A stretch of DNA of 64,000 nucleotides, taken from contig JAULSU010000001.1 of NCBI GenBank assembly GCA_030512335.1, positions 3,782,001-3,846,000 on the forward strand, in the 5' to 3' direction. The stretch is from Immersiella caudata (taxonomy: Eukaryota; Ascomycota; Sordariomycetes; Sordariales; Lasiosphaeriaceae). A program made the position numbers and the translations under genes. Below the pieces are notes generated by a model, which saw nothing but the letters and a program-made list of their open reading frames with translations, was not told where the DNA came from and ran no database searches. This document shows, one piece after another, positions 37,549-50,277 of this stretch (within the stretch, counting starts at the first letter, position 1; each line of letters opens with the position of its first letter).

Positions 37549-38847
37549 CTCAGGGAGCCTGAGAAGGATAGATAGATATTGTTGGGTTTTATTGTGGTAG
37601 CATGGCGGGGGCGGCGGGATACCGAAAACGAACATATGATACCATAGCCTAGGAGCATCGGGCATTCACTCTTCCACCTTCTTTTGGGCACTTGGATCTT
37701 GGCATCAGGTTTCGCGAGTCTTGTCTCATCCTTTCTGCGGTCTAGCTCATCAGTCTCGCGTCATGGCGAACCCGCCGAGGTTAGGGCGTGGTCGAAACAG
37801 ACACGGCCCGACGAGAGCTCGGCTCCACGCAGAGGAGAGGGGGTTTTTCTTCCGCTTTATTGCTCCTATGGGGGCCTAGCTACGGATTGGGCCGTCCCGA
37901 AGGAAGGGCCGTGGGTTATTTTATACTGGGTAAGTCCCCAATACGCATGCGGAATAGCGGCAGCGTGATAGGCGCGTCAGCCGGCTTGGAGGACGTCGCT
38001 AAGTGGCTTTTAGGTATCATAGTGCCGGGAAAGGGTGCAGGGGTTCAGCGTGGTAGTGGGCAGAGGGGGCCCTTTGCCAGTTGTGGGGAAGGGAGAATGA
38101 GGGTATTTTGGTTGCGTTTTGTCCCATGTTCTCGTCGTCATCGCGTACTCCGTATCTGTGCCAGGTGCGGGTTTGTTGACTCGGAAGATAGCGGTTTCCT
38201 ACGAACCTCCACCCCCCTCCCCCTTTTTGGGGATTATTTCCCGGCTTCGGTATCGACAAGCACGCGCCATCATGCACGCATGCAACACACTGCTGCTGCT
38301 GCCCCCCCCCCCCCCTTCCCTCCTTCCCCAAGTACCGGTAGGCCGTGGTGCATGGTGACACGACCGAGGACGAGGTCGACTGGGTCAGGAGGAGCAACAC
38401 GGCCCTGGCGGTGATCATCCACACGGGTAGAGAGGGTTGATCGTTACAACACCCCCGAAATCTCCCTTTTATTTTCGTCGCCGCATATAAGAGCCCCTCC
38501 CAGCGACTGTCGCATCAGAGCCGTCCTTCACTGCTTAGTCTCTTTCTCCGAATTCCCTAGGTTCTACTAAGCTGCAGCGCACGCCTCCAGTTCCACTGTT
38601 GCTTCAACTGCACTCAGTTACCAGGCTCGACCGGCGTCGAGTCGCCCCCCCCGACACCCCCAGTCAGCACCATCTGACAGCCACCTTCCTGTGCCTCGAA
38701 GCGCACGCTGCGGTATCCGTCCAAACCCGAGCCCAGCTCCCGCCCTCGGTCGACAGACATTGACCCCCTCCCCTAGCCCGCCCACAACCGCATTGCAGGC
38801 TGCCATCTCACGCGAGGACACTAGGCCGAAAAGGATCGCGCGAGAGG
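37549..38847. other. Intergenic, 1.3 kb
   Basis: It holds the APC2 3' region and the promoter of the microprotein gene at 38848. A run of fourteen C lies at 38302-38315. Open frames here are of chance type. Confidence 0.5.
38485..38493 (+). promoter_or_regulatory. Possible TATA box
   Basis: ATATAAGAG is followed by CT-rich sequence typical of fungal transcription starts, about 355 bp before the ATG at 38848. It supports a transcription unit for the microprotein gene. Not proven. Confidence 0.35.
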
Positions 38848-39135
38848 ATGTGCTGGTATACCGAAGTGCAGGAGATCTGCAAGTCCTGTTCGGCCGTCCT
38901 CAGAACCTATGGCAGCGATGAGCGGACATGCTGGTAAACCCCTCCACCCCCTTTCCCTCCACACCTCCTTCCTGTTTGACGGTGCAGCCGCAGTTGCTGA
39001 CTCTCATCTTCGTTGCGCGTATCACACAGGCAGTGGAAGTCCCAAGCAACTTGTCCCACGGCCGGAAAATTCCGAAAGACAGAAGAAAAGAAGGTCAAGA
39101 TGGACGGGCCGTGTCAGAATTGTAGGAAGAAATGA
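38848..39135 (+). CDS. Small Cys-rich protein, Met-Cys family member B (two exons)
   Basis: This gene is visible only when spliced: exons 38848-38933 and 39030-39135, intron 96 nt (donor GTAAAC, branch GCTGAC at 38996-39001, acceptor CACAG). The product has 63 residues with Cys at 2, 11, 14, 28, 37, 57 and 60. It opens MCWYTEVQEICKSC and ends with PCQNC and a basic RKK tail. The middle is Lys/Glu-rich. The join falls within a Trp codon (TG/G) and both exons carry Cys pairs in the same frame, which is hard to get by chance. Function is unknown; zinc binding by the CxxC pairs is plausible. It shares the Met-Cys...Cys layout of the frames at 2767, 60290 and 62587. Confidence 0.6.
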
Positions 39136-42100
39136 GGGGATATCCTCAACGACGAACACCCGGGATATTTCCCCTTTCTTTCCCGTAGCAGACAAGGCGG
39201 CGAGGGTGGAAGAGGATGGGAGAGGGCCATCCCTGAGGAGCCGAGAGAGTAGGTAAAGCTCGATAGGTACATTTCGAAGCGGCAAACGACAACATTTCTT
39301 TTTGGTCGCAAGAAAACGGCACACAACGCCGTCCCTCGAAGATACACGCCAGCCATTGGACACATATGACACTGCGCAACCCCCAGCGAATGGTTAGATG
39401 GGAACGATGACTTCGACGACGTGAAGAACATAAAGACAGAATAGCATGGTGGCTAGACTCGATTTCGCGAACGCATTTTGGCTTCTTCTTTCTCCCGGCA
39501 TATATACATGGAGGCATCTGTCTTTTCAGCAAGTTTATGTCTTAGGGTAGTTTCGATCGTTACTAGACCGAATATTGACAGCATCGTATACGGGGTGGTT
39601 TCACGAGTTCACCCCTTTGTTGGGCCCAAAGCATAACTTCAGGATCATTGATTTCTCTTTGAAGACATGTTAGAAAACGTATCACAACCCCTCGGCGTGG
39701 CTAATAGGGGGCCAGAGTCCCAAGGCGCCAGTTCTATCTGGCAGAAAGCGAAGAAGGCCTGGACGATGCCCGAAGCACACGTCTAGCAGAAAGGTGGAGG
39801 GGCTTTGCTCTGATAAGACTTCTTTGATGCGCAAATAAACCGGCTCGTGGATGTAGTTCGAACTCAGCTCCAAAATTAAGGAGCAATAACTATCGACGCC
39901 CAATTTCTATGCAACCTCCCACCAACCACGGTGTTCCAGCCAAGTGACGTAAAGGACATGCGAGCAAACAGGAATTTAAACGGTGCCTCGTGGCCATGAG
40001 TCTTCTTTGGGCAGCAGTATGGTGCCCAAACGGGCCGTCAAATGCGTGTAACGTTCCCAGATGCGCTTCGAGCGTCCACCTGGTGATGCCATAGTCAGCC
40101 AGCATGTGGCTCAAGATTCTAAAAAGCCGGAGGCGGCTTTGGCATGCTGCTGTCGATGAGAAGGCTCGTTGAACGAGGTCCACCGCTTCTCGTTGCCTGG
40201 CCACTGGAGTCTCTCGATTACCCAAGTGACAATGTCGTCAAAGGCTGCGGCAACATCGGCGGGCGCTACACTCGACCCTCTTGCCAACGGCTACCGAGGC
40301 TGAATCCGTCAAAGTGGCCACCCCGAGCTGCGGTTCCTGGACCGGCCGGATAACAAACCAACCAGCGGGCCGCCCCCGTGCACGGAGGAGGACGGTAAAA
40401 GTGGCGCTCGGGGGCGAAGGAAGGGCGCCGCATGTGGGGGATCATGGTCGTATGCGTCGTTTCCAGGCTTGCCGTTCTTGTCTATCCGGAAACACCGCAG
40501 AAGCGGGACACGAGACTCCCACAGCTGGACAAATCACGATACTAGGTCTCTGCTAGAGGGGCTGGCAGGATACGCACCTTCCAGTTGTCACTGCATCCTG
40601 CTTTACCGCCTGGGGCGGACGAGTCTGCCGGGGGGGGGGGCCAATCAACGTGACTTTGAGGGGTGGTTGGACGGGCAAGCAGGGGCCCGCCCCGAACGGC
40701 GCTCACACCAGTTTGGTGCCGCGAACCGGACCGCCGAGGACGAAGGGTACCCTTCAACACCGGCATACTTCACCGGGCTACGGATCAGAAGCGGCGGCCA
40801 AACATGGTTCTTTCAATGGAAAACAACTGCCTCGCTACCGCCAACTTGGGCGCACGGTGCAAATCCAAGCTCCTTTCTACGCCAACCCAGGCTTTGCAGC
40901 GTTTTGATGTGCGCCTGTGGGCAGTTGCCCGACCGCAGCGGCAAGTGAGCAAAAGTCGGGCAACGGGCTGTCTCACCCCTTGAGACGAACAAGACGGTTG
41001 CATGGGACCGTAGCAATTTAGGCCCTTGGCGTTTGCAACTCATGGATAATGAAGAGAGTCCCCAGAAAGAGCGCGGGTGCCGAACAGACATGCGCTATTT
41101 GTTGCTGCAGCGGTGACGAAGGTTGGGGTGGTGGAATCCAGGCGAGACGGCAACCCATGTGGAGATGCACAGGGTGAGGGCGCTACGGGTGATATATATC
41201 GCTCCGGACGCTTCCAATGCCAGAGACCGCTTCAGCAGTGGCTGGACAGCTGTGCGACGTCGCCAATGACTCAGCCGGGCGGTGGGGACGCGGGCGGCAT
41301 AAACGGACAAGGTCGGCAAAACGACGGTCAGAACAGGCCGCAGGCGACCAACGACTTCCCGAGAAGTCCCATGCTGCCCGAATCCGAGTAGCCGCGAAAG
41401 ATGCGGTGAGATGGTGCGTTCCGTCGGCAGACGACCTGGTGGCTGGCCAAGACAGGGGGAGAGGGCGAAAAGACGGCCACTTGGCTCCAGACAGGACGAG
41501 CTATCCAGGACAGGCCCCTGGCACGAGAACTGAGAATAAAACGCAATGCCCAACCACCCCGCCGTAGCCCTCGGAAGCGGCTTCTGGTCCAGCCGTGCGT
41601 TCGCGACATTGGTTCCAGCTCGTTTGCGGTTGGTTCCCCAACAGGGGGTGCCACCGACCACTGACTTGCAGCGCTGGAGGAGCGCTCCAGACTCGGTCCA
41701 TCAAATTCCAAGTTGCAGGGAAGCAGGGAGTGAGGGGCTGAGGTGAGGAGGGGTAACGCGAGCATCAAACACAGCCAGTGCAGAAGCTACTGTACGTAGC
41801 GCGACGCTGCAAGCTGGCCAGGACCAGCACAGAATCTCGAGATTGCTGTGAGCGTCAGCATCCCAGCAGCAATTCCCATGCTGGCTGCGTGGTCGAGAAA
41901 ATCCGCTTGCGTTTCAACACGTCTCTTTGAGCGGGACCGATACCGTCATCAGACACAATCGGGCTCGCGATAAGAATGGGATTTCATCATCCGCTGGCAG
42001 GGGTAAAGGATCATCTCCAGGGATGCGATCTGCTTGGAACGAATCAGGTTGCTAGGGAGGGTCCCAACGGCCAATCGATAAGATCTCTGACGGTCAGCGC

Positions 42101-45100
42101 TGGGGATAGCAGCGGAGTAGCGGGGTAAGTCTAGTCTGCGGCAGGGATTCTGTTGAAAAAGGCTCGGTTTTGCTGAGGGCAGAGGCCCCGGGAAGCTTTG
42201 CTGGTGAGGGGTAATCTCGAAACAGGCACATGGCTCTTGTGGCCGACCAGCTCTCGTCCACAATTCAAGGCGGACGAGGAGTGGAGGCTCTGCATAGGTA
42301 CTGCTTCGTTGATTGAGAGCTGCTCACCCGAGAGGCAACACGGCTTTTCTACCCAACGTGGTCTTAGCCTCAAGGGGTGGCACTCGTGTCCTCGGAAGCG
42401 CTGGGAGGTGGCCGGATTTCAAGGATGAATGTCATCGACCTTGTCTGAGTGAGCAATGTCCATTAATATGGCGGGTTGCCGAAGTCTGCATACAAAGTGG
42501 TCTGCTCTGTGTGCAAACAAGCGCTTTAAGACACGTCGCTGCAGTGAATTCGTGCAAACTCGGTAGGCGGTGCGTGAAGTCGCTCAAATCTGCTTGCGAG
42601 ATGATCGTTGCATGCCGCACACACGACTGGCCGGCAGGGTTGGCGGAGTAATAATGAGGGGAGGGAGTAAGTTGGAGGGCTGCACTTTGGGGCAAAGCTC
42701 GCATTGTGTCTCTTGTGGTCGTGGTACCTACCAAACTGGGCTGCCCAGGTGAAATTAATGTCGTTCAGATGAACGGGAAAGGGCATGAATCTGGATCGTG
42801 GAGGGAAAGAGCAACGCAAGCAATGCCGCCCGAGAATTTGAGTGGTGCTTTAGCAGCAGCAGTGGCAACAACTCAACCGCGAAGCACAGATCACCTCTGG
42901 ACACAGGTCCCGTCTTCCCTGGATCGTGAGCTAGGGCAGCCATTCTGGAAAGGCGGACTGGTTTTCGCTCTGGTTACGAGCTCTCTACACGACACCCGTC
43001 CGGAGACCCTCTTCCGCCAATTGTCTCGGTGTGGTTGCTGCTACCGACTCATTCTGGTGCTCCATGCGTTTTCGCTTTTTGAGAGGGGAGGGAGGGGTCA
43101 TCGCTCGTTCCTAGCCGGGCCCCTGCCCGTCTTGTCCTTTTTTTTCTGAGCTGCATCCGCGTGGTTCCGTCTGCGGTTTTCCAGCACACAAGAGGCAGGG
43201 CACAGCATGATGGGCCGCCTCCAACGGCGCGAGGGAGGCAAAGCTGGGGGGGGGGGCGATAATGTGCGGATTGCCTCGGAAGCAGCGATTCCTTGTGGCT
43301 CCCATGCCTAGCCTATATACTTCTGCTTGGTTTGCCATTCCAGACGTCGCAGGCTGGCGGTCGAGGCAGGGCACTTGCAACCATTGGGCAGGGGCTCCGG
43401 GACGATCACGAGGTGCATGGGGCCGTGGGCCGTCGAGGGTTGTGCTGTCGTTACTGATCATTCATTTTGCCCCAGTGAGGGGAAAAACCTACATATAGTA
43501 TGCTGAGGTATGAGCAACCAATCCAACAATGCACGGCCATGCCATGCCTACGATCAACAAGGTTTCTCGTTGGTGGAGGGGGACGGGGGACGGATGCAGA
43601 AGCAGAGGCAGAGGCAGAGGCAGAGTGGTTGAACGGACATGGTTCAGAGCGGCGGCAGAAATGTGGTGATGCTGATGAACAGCGACGACTACGCAAAAAA
43701 GCGACTGAGCAACCACGCGGCGGCCACACCATAACCGGCCCTAGAGTCCAGCATCAGCCTGCATGTGGCACTTGGCTTGCTCTCCCGGGCCTAGCATCAG
43801 CGGATATAGCAACAAGGAAGCTCCCAAGGCAAGGAAGAGCCTGGTCGGACAGAAAGGGTGTCCACGGTGTTGAACGCGGGTTGTCAGCTGGACAAAAAGC
43901 TGGCCGGAGCTGGCGAGGTTGCTCTCTCTGGGACGAACAAGCAACCAAGCAACGGCAAAAGCCACCACTCCCCTGCCTCGGCCGCCGTGTGCTGGCGTGG
44001 GCTGGCACTGACGGAAGATGGACGAAAATGGACGTGGATGCCGCACCCACCTTGCACTTGCACCAGGACCAAGACTCGCAGGACACCACAGCACAGCTGG
44101 TGTTGGCCAGAGCAAAAAAGGAGGCGGCTGCGGCTGCGGCTGCGGGCAGCACACACTTTGCGCTGTGACGCCTGGCTCGCCTGGCTGTTCCGGCCGCTTT
44201 TGGTCTGGGTTGGGCTTGGGTGCCGTCCAGTCCGGTTGTCCTGCGAGTAACTCGACGGTGGTAAAATACCACTTTTTTTTCGCCCTCCCCCCCTCTCACT
44301 GCGCCGCTGGCGAATCGAGGGCGCGGAGCGAGCGGATTGCCAGACCAGACGCAGCGACGCAAGCAACGCAGCATCCATCCAGGCCTAATAGACCAGCGGA
44401 AGCTCCGCTGACACCACTGCGCACTCCACCACCACCACCAACAACAACCCTGGCGTGACCTGGCTCGCCTGGCTCGCCTGGCTGCGAGGATCCCTCTCTC
44501 TAGCTGTATGGAGTTATTAGTGCCCGCATCTGCCTGTGACCGAAAACGAATTGATGACGGGAAGCCTGTCTGCTTGTGACTCTGTGACTCGGTGACCTGA
44601 CAGAAGTGCGCCTTTGCCTTTGCCTTGCTCCGCCCGCCCGCCTCTCCCCTTGCTCGCTCGCTCTCTTGGTCCTCTTTCTGCCCTGATGATACAAAACCAA
44701 CGCCATTCCCCAACCCGCCCCCTCACTCCCCGTCCTTTGCTCCCTTTCCGCACGCTCCGACCCCAGGTCGTCTCCCGCCATCAACGCCCGACAACCCGCG
44801 CATCTTCCCCACCCGGACTTTCCCTCTGGTCGAACCTAGCACCTCGACGGTCGAGACCGCCTTGTGGAACGATTTTACAGCTATTCTGCAAAGACTACGA
44901 AGAACAGATTTTCGGAGCAGCAAACGAGCGTAGAGACCAGGAGTTCGGAAGGGCAATTTCAGGAGTCAACGACGCAGCGGGAAGGAAGCGAGGGAAAGAA
45001 AGACGCCCCTCTCTGGTCCGGGCTTTAAAGTTGCAGTGGGGTTGTTCGTTGCGAATGAATGACCAGGACACAGTCGGCTGAGGACACGCACGCAAAAAGC

Positions 45101-45974
45101 AAACAGGCAACGGGCGTCATTATACTCGACAGCGGTATCGCCATTCGGACGGCAGAGGCAAGGCCCTAGATGAACCTTCTGAGGCGGATTTAAGAGTGCC
45201 GGCAAGCCCGGTCGAGATCGATCCCTCACCACCGATTTGCCCAGGTTCGTTGCCAAGACCCACGCAACGAAGCGAAGCTGTGTGTCCGTGGACTTCCGGC
45301 CTGATCGATCAACAGCACCCGCCGGCTTTCAACGCACGACAAGATCTGCAAAAAGCAACAAGCAGAAAGGAGGCGCCTGCCGGAGGGGTTGCAAAGTCGG
45401 CGGCATCAGTAGCAAAAAAGGAAACAGGTTTACGCCGGTCCAGAGCTGCACGTCCAAACGCAGTCCGCAATCTGCGCCAGGCCATTCCCACTCCACTCTT
45501 GGCTACCTTCTTATCCTCGCGGGAACCCCATCCTCCCCCCTGTCGATTCCGTTTGGGGTTCTGACCCCTCTATCGCATCACCATATCAGCCTCCCCTGGC
45601 TCTTCAATTCCGACCGGGACCCCACCGCCCGGCAGTATCCCGTCGCTGTCGGAGAGAGGAACAACGAAACAGCATTGGGAAGGCAGGGACGGTCGGTAAA
45701 GGAGGAAAAGTAAGGAAAAAAAAATACATAACTGCAAGTGCAGGAGGAGCGACAGGAGAAGAGAAATAGCAGGTCGTGGATAAGTTTCTGCAGGCATCCG
45801 CTTCGCCAGGGGCTCCGATTGCTTCCTGTTTGCTGGCAGTGCGGGGGAACTGTTGGTGGTGCTGCTTCCAGCTCACGCCCGACCGACGAGGGCTGGCCCT
45901 TTCGGTGCAACAAAGGCACCGGGGTACACGCTTTGTGAGGGTGGACAGTGAATGCTGGCTCTGAGCCGGCGGTG
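39136..45974. other. Gene-poor region, 6.8 kb
   Basis: I see no convincing gene. It holds G-tracts (eleven G at 40630, ten at 43246) and the repeats listed separately. The last 1-1.5 kb is CT-rich and probably the promoter and a long leader of the RING-finger gene. Several frames of 130-320 codons on the minus strand around 43.7-44.7 kb are Arg/Ala/Ser-rich and overlap simple repeats, so they are not called. Confidence 0.5.
43596..43625 (+). repeat. (GCAGAG)5 microsatellite
   Basis: Five hexamers of GCAGAG, the first with one change (GCAGAA). Confidence 0.85.
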
Positions 45975-46828
45975 ATGGCCGAGATGGATATCCTCATGCA
46001 CGGCCACCCCGAGCCTCCTATTTCCCAGAGCCACCACTCGCAACCGTCCGGAGGATGCCCGTACCTCCGGTCTGAAGCCGGACACCACTCTGGCTTTTCG
46101 CAGCCATCACATCCTCCTTCGCATGCCCTCTCCCATCCGCTCCCGATTCCGCAACTTCACAATAACCAGAGCCACCTGCTGCCCGGACTGCTTTCACCGT
46201 CCAGCCGGGGACCTCCATTCGGCCATTCGCAGCAGTCGCCGCACTCGCAGTTCCCACACACCAACTACGATCCCGTGCATGCCTCCAGCGGTAGCCCGTG
46301 GTATTCGGCCCCGAACAACCCACCGTTTCCTTGGCCGTCTTCCGGCGCTGTGTCGCTGCCGCCGCATTCGCACCCGCATCCACACCCGCACCCACATCAC
46401 CAGCAGCAGCAACAACAGCAACAACAACAGCAACAACAACAACAACAGCAACAACAACAACAGCCCTCGGTACACGGGCAACACTCGCATTCTCACCCAT
46501 CGCTCCCGCAATTGCCTCAGTCAAGACCAGTGCCTGTTCCTGGCTTAAATTCCGAGCCTCCATACCTCGCGGGGGTAAGTGGGGGTCCTGTGCCAGTTCA
46601 CAGTGCAGGAGCGCCCGGCACCGGACCTGGTCCGATTCAGCCTGGTGTGCTCTCCAACCAGCACCACTTTCCACCCCACCACGACCCGTTTGTCGGCGGC
46701 GGCCCGAATTACAACCATTTCGCTTTTCGTCAACCGCCAGCCTTACACCATCACCATCGCTTTCCTGCGGTTTCCCCGCTGGGCCAAAACAACTCTTCCC
46801 AAACATCTCACCAGGCCCAGCAGCAGTC

Positions 46829-46873
<45 letters not shown>

Positions 46874-48649
46874 ACCCCAACGCCAACACCAGGTGTCGCT
46901 GTCTGGTGATCGGTCCCTGCCGCCGCAGCCTCAATCAGTTACCCCGCACGGCATCAGCCTGCCCTCGTTGAATCCGCCTCCACCTCCGCCCGCAGCGCCG
47001 ACCTCGATCCCTCCGCCCAGCATGTCGAGCAGCTCGGCTGGTTCGAGCGAGCCAGGCCCCGACGTCCACCCAACTTACCGCCAGTCCCTCTACAGGCGGG
47101 CTGCATCCCCCCCTCCACCTCCGCCGTCCGCGCCAACCAACGTACCTGAGCCGCCGAGGCCTGCGCTGTTCGGTGGCCCCGAGTCTTCCCGGACCACGTC
47201 CAACTCCGCAGCCGCCTCAGACCCCGAAGGCTACCCGGTCGCGAATCCGCCCGTTCCCACGAGCACCGATCGCCGCCGCGATTACACGGCTCGGATGAGA
47301 CTGGGGAGAGGACACCCACCTTCGGATTATGACAGCGACGAAGATCCGTCGGATATGATGGAGGCAGAGGGCGACCCGCTGAGTTTCCTGGAGCAGTTCT
47401 CTGTCGGAAACATGACTTTCCACGGGCGTGATGAGGAGATGCGTATCCGAACCCAACAGATGATCCGAGGCCAACTCTCCAACAAGCGCATCGCATCCAA
47501 AAAGGCCATTGGTCAGCTCCAAAGCGTCGACATCAGCACCCTTGACGAGACCGAGAGATGTGAGCTCTTCCCTTACCCTCTTTTCTCCACGCGACAATGT
47601 CCACTAACCAACCCTCCTCAGCCTGTGTCATCTGCTACAACGAGTTCGGCGTCCCGAATCCAGAGGGTATCAACGAAGCCCCACTTCGGCTCCCCAACTG
47701 TAAGCATGTATTTGGCGACCACTGCATCAAGAAGTGGTTTGAGGAGTCAGACAGCTGCCCCTACTGCCGGGATAAAGTCCCCTCAGAACCTGTGCTTGCG
47801 TCCAACTCCCGCGCTCTTCATCAAATTATTCAGAGTTATGCGAACAACCCACGGTATACCATTTCTGGGAGGGTGGACACACGAAACATCAAGTAGGTCT
47901 CTTTCCGAACTCTATATGTTTTTTCCCTCTTCGCTAACACTTACAGCCACGATGGGCGTGGCGATGCATATGCCTATACCCGCCCTTTCATGCCGCGAGA
48001 CGAGTCCCGGTTCGATAGTAGTCCGCCGAGAGCCTGGCAGACGGGGGAGAGGCGTTCGCCACCTTCGGAAGCCTCGGAGTCTCGCAGACGTACCCGGGCA
48101 AGACATGGCAGCTTTCGTGGCTCGCCTGCGACCAACACGGGCAGCAGCCGCCCCAATTCACATGCAGGGATAAACTCGACAGCACCTCTGCAGCAAAGCC
48201 CGGCTCGTGAGCGTGTAAATGCCCCTTACCAGCCTCATTGGGGCTATCCCGGTGCCCGGCTGCCACTAACAACACCTCTTGCGGGGAGACAGTTCATGCA
48301 TATGCCAAGCAATCAACGTCTGTACGGCTACGCAGGCGTGGGTCGTCCCCCCAGCATGCCCGTGGAGCCCCTCGGGTTAGCTCCACCTTCGATGCCGCAG
48401 TCACAAATGGGGTCGGGATACGGCCCGCCGCTGTTGAGCCCCGTTGAGGATCATCGCTTCCCGAATCCACTTAATGGGGGATCTGGTGCCCCGACTCCCA
48501 CCGAGCCTGGACAGCTCCCTGGACCCGCTCACATGACGACGTTCCCACAGCCACTCCCCCCGGTAGGGGCTCTCGACCATCCAAGTTTCCCGGGCGCACC
48601 GAGCGCAGCTAACGGCCACTCGAGCGCCGCTGGAGACTGGATGCGGTAG
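45975..48649 (+). CDS. RING-finger protein with polyglutamine tracts, probable E3 ubiquitin ligase
   Basis: An 852-residue protein from exons 45975-47559, 47622-47892 and 47947-48649 (introns of 62 and 54 nt, donors GTGAGC and GTAGGT). The first 450 residues are His/Pro/Gln-rich with runs of 21 and 15 Gln. A conserved helical segment comes next (FLEQFSVGNMTFHGRDEE). The RING lies at residues 530-577 with C530, C533, C555, H557, C563, C574 and C577. The position that normally holds the fifth zinc ligand is G560, while H562 sits two residues on. The RING spans the exon 1/2 junction (CVIC begins exon 2). The C-terminal 230 residues are disordered, rich in Pro, Ser and Arg. The upstream GTG-initiated extension is ignored because 45975 is the first in-frame ATG. 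The substrate is unknown. Confidence 0.85.
46401..46463 (+). repeat. Polyglutamine-coding CAG/CAA repeat 1
   Basis: Twenty-one Gln codons (residues 143-163 of the RING protein), mostly CAA with interspersed CAG, directly after a His/Pro repeat. Confidence 0.9.
46830..46874 (+). repeat. Polyglutamine-coding CAG repeat 2
   Basis: Fifteen Gln codons (residues 286-300). Ten consecutive CAG make this the purer and probably more length-variable tract. Confidence 0.9.
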
Positions 48650-50277
48650 CACCGCTATCTTTACTGGCAATACACAGGGGCTTCGGAAAACCCCCAGGTT
48701 GTGTCAAGTCTCTCAACTCAAGATAAAATGTTAGGCTCCGATTTCTGGCCTTAATACTCCCCGCCGAGCATGATACGGACAGACAGGCTCGACACCCGTT
48801 TACGATGCGATTTACTTTTTCATGATGCATAGCTATAGATTTCCTCGACCACGGCATTTCGTTTCATTCGGACAATCACGACCTAGGAGTTCAGGGGATG
48901 GGGTTTTCGCGGCTCATTGCCTTTGCGCACTTCGGTTGCCTTTCACGCGATTTTGTTTTTGATACTCTTCTCACTGAGCAGATCATAACACAACCAGGAC
49001 TCGGGCGGGGGATGATATGGTGAGGACTTATGGGTTGAGGGAACCAAGGGTCAGCCGCAGGAGGGTGACCGCTTTGGTACAGGGTTTCGGACCTTCATGG
49101 TTGTTACGATATGGGCTGGGAGGCTGCTTTTTCTCTTTAAACTTTCGTTTGTGCTTTTTTTTTTGGTTCTTTACGAGAACGGACATGAATGACGGGATCG
49201 GGGGCGCAGTTCGGATGGATCAGGCCTGGGAGAACTGAAGTCTCTATCCTCTGGGAACACATCGAAATTGACACACGAGCAAATCGGGCATAGCAGAGGC
49301 CTCTTTGATAACGGTCCGGCGTTTGTGTGTGGTCATGTTTGCGCGTTTGTTCTCCTCCTTTATGGACATGGTGCATTCGATTTTCGGGGCTGAGGTGGAG
49401 CTGGCAGACAAGTATATCCTTGGGTGGCTAGCTAATAAGACGCCCAAATCAGGGCGAAATTGAGACAAACGTTTATCGTGTGCTGTGTTTGTGCATATGT
49501 GATTGTGGCGTTTGTTTGCTTGCTGTTGGGACAGATGGATTGTCTCGACGCGAAGAGGGCGGCACAGTGGGAATGAAAGTTGGAGGGACATGTTTACTCC
49601 TAGATCAACCCCCTAATTTGGGCCCACGTTGGAATGGCAACCGGAGGCAAGAACCCACATGCGGTACAATTATGGCATGGAATTTTCTCTGCTACGTGGT
49701 ATTCACATCTACAACTTTTTAGGTCTCGACGATTAACTTTCAAGTGCGTGTGCAATCCGTGATAAGCATCAAGTTCAAATCTGGGGGCGTGGGGACTGCT
49801 CCATCCATATGCAGACATCAAGGTTCTTCCTCAAACTTATAGTCCGGAGCCTGGAGCCCGGAGCCCGGTCTCGGCTGCTGACAGGTGGGTTCTGAATTTC
49901 CAAGGTCAGAGATAATGCAGACTGATAGGCATTTTGCCAAATGTTCCGAGTGAGAAGCGACGGAGAAACGCCCCGAGGAAGATTTCGAACCTTGAGCAGA
50001 AAAATGGGTGAGGAGATGACGAATTCATTGTTGAGTTTTCTGCGGAGCTTGTGCCGAGGGACACACATTGTGGATTACATGTGCTGTTTCAATATTTGAC
50101 TTGTTGATTGATGTAGTGTATGAACTTAGATAGACAATGTGGTGCGGTAGATCGGCTCTTGGGCTATATGCCTGCCCCGTGATTCCGACGAGAATGCGCT
50201 CGCTTTAATGCCCTGCTTGCATGCCTGCATATGTCTCGCATATTGTGCTCCGAGTGTGAGTATCCGGAAATACGAGA
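48650..50277. other. Intergenic, 1.6 kb, convergent
   Basis: This is the 3' region of the RING gene (plus) facing the 3' end of the kinase gene (minus). It is more AT-rich than its surroundings. A 97-codon minus-strand frame from 50068 starts Met-Cys but lacks further Cys, so it is not called. Confidence 0.5.

Noticed and set aside
43261..43498. 78-codon frame starting Met-Cys at 43262
   Set aside because: Only two Cys in 78 residues, and spacing does not fit the family.
44117..44486. GGCTGC and TGGCTCGCC short tandem runs
   Set aside because: Only three to four imperfect copies each. Taken as ordinary low-complexity sequence.
43754..44713. 319-codon minus-strand frame
   Set aside because: Built largely from simple-repeat translation (poly-Ala, poly-Trp, Arg/Ser) with no domain.
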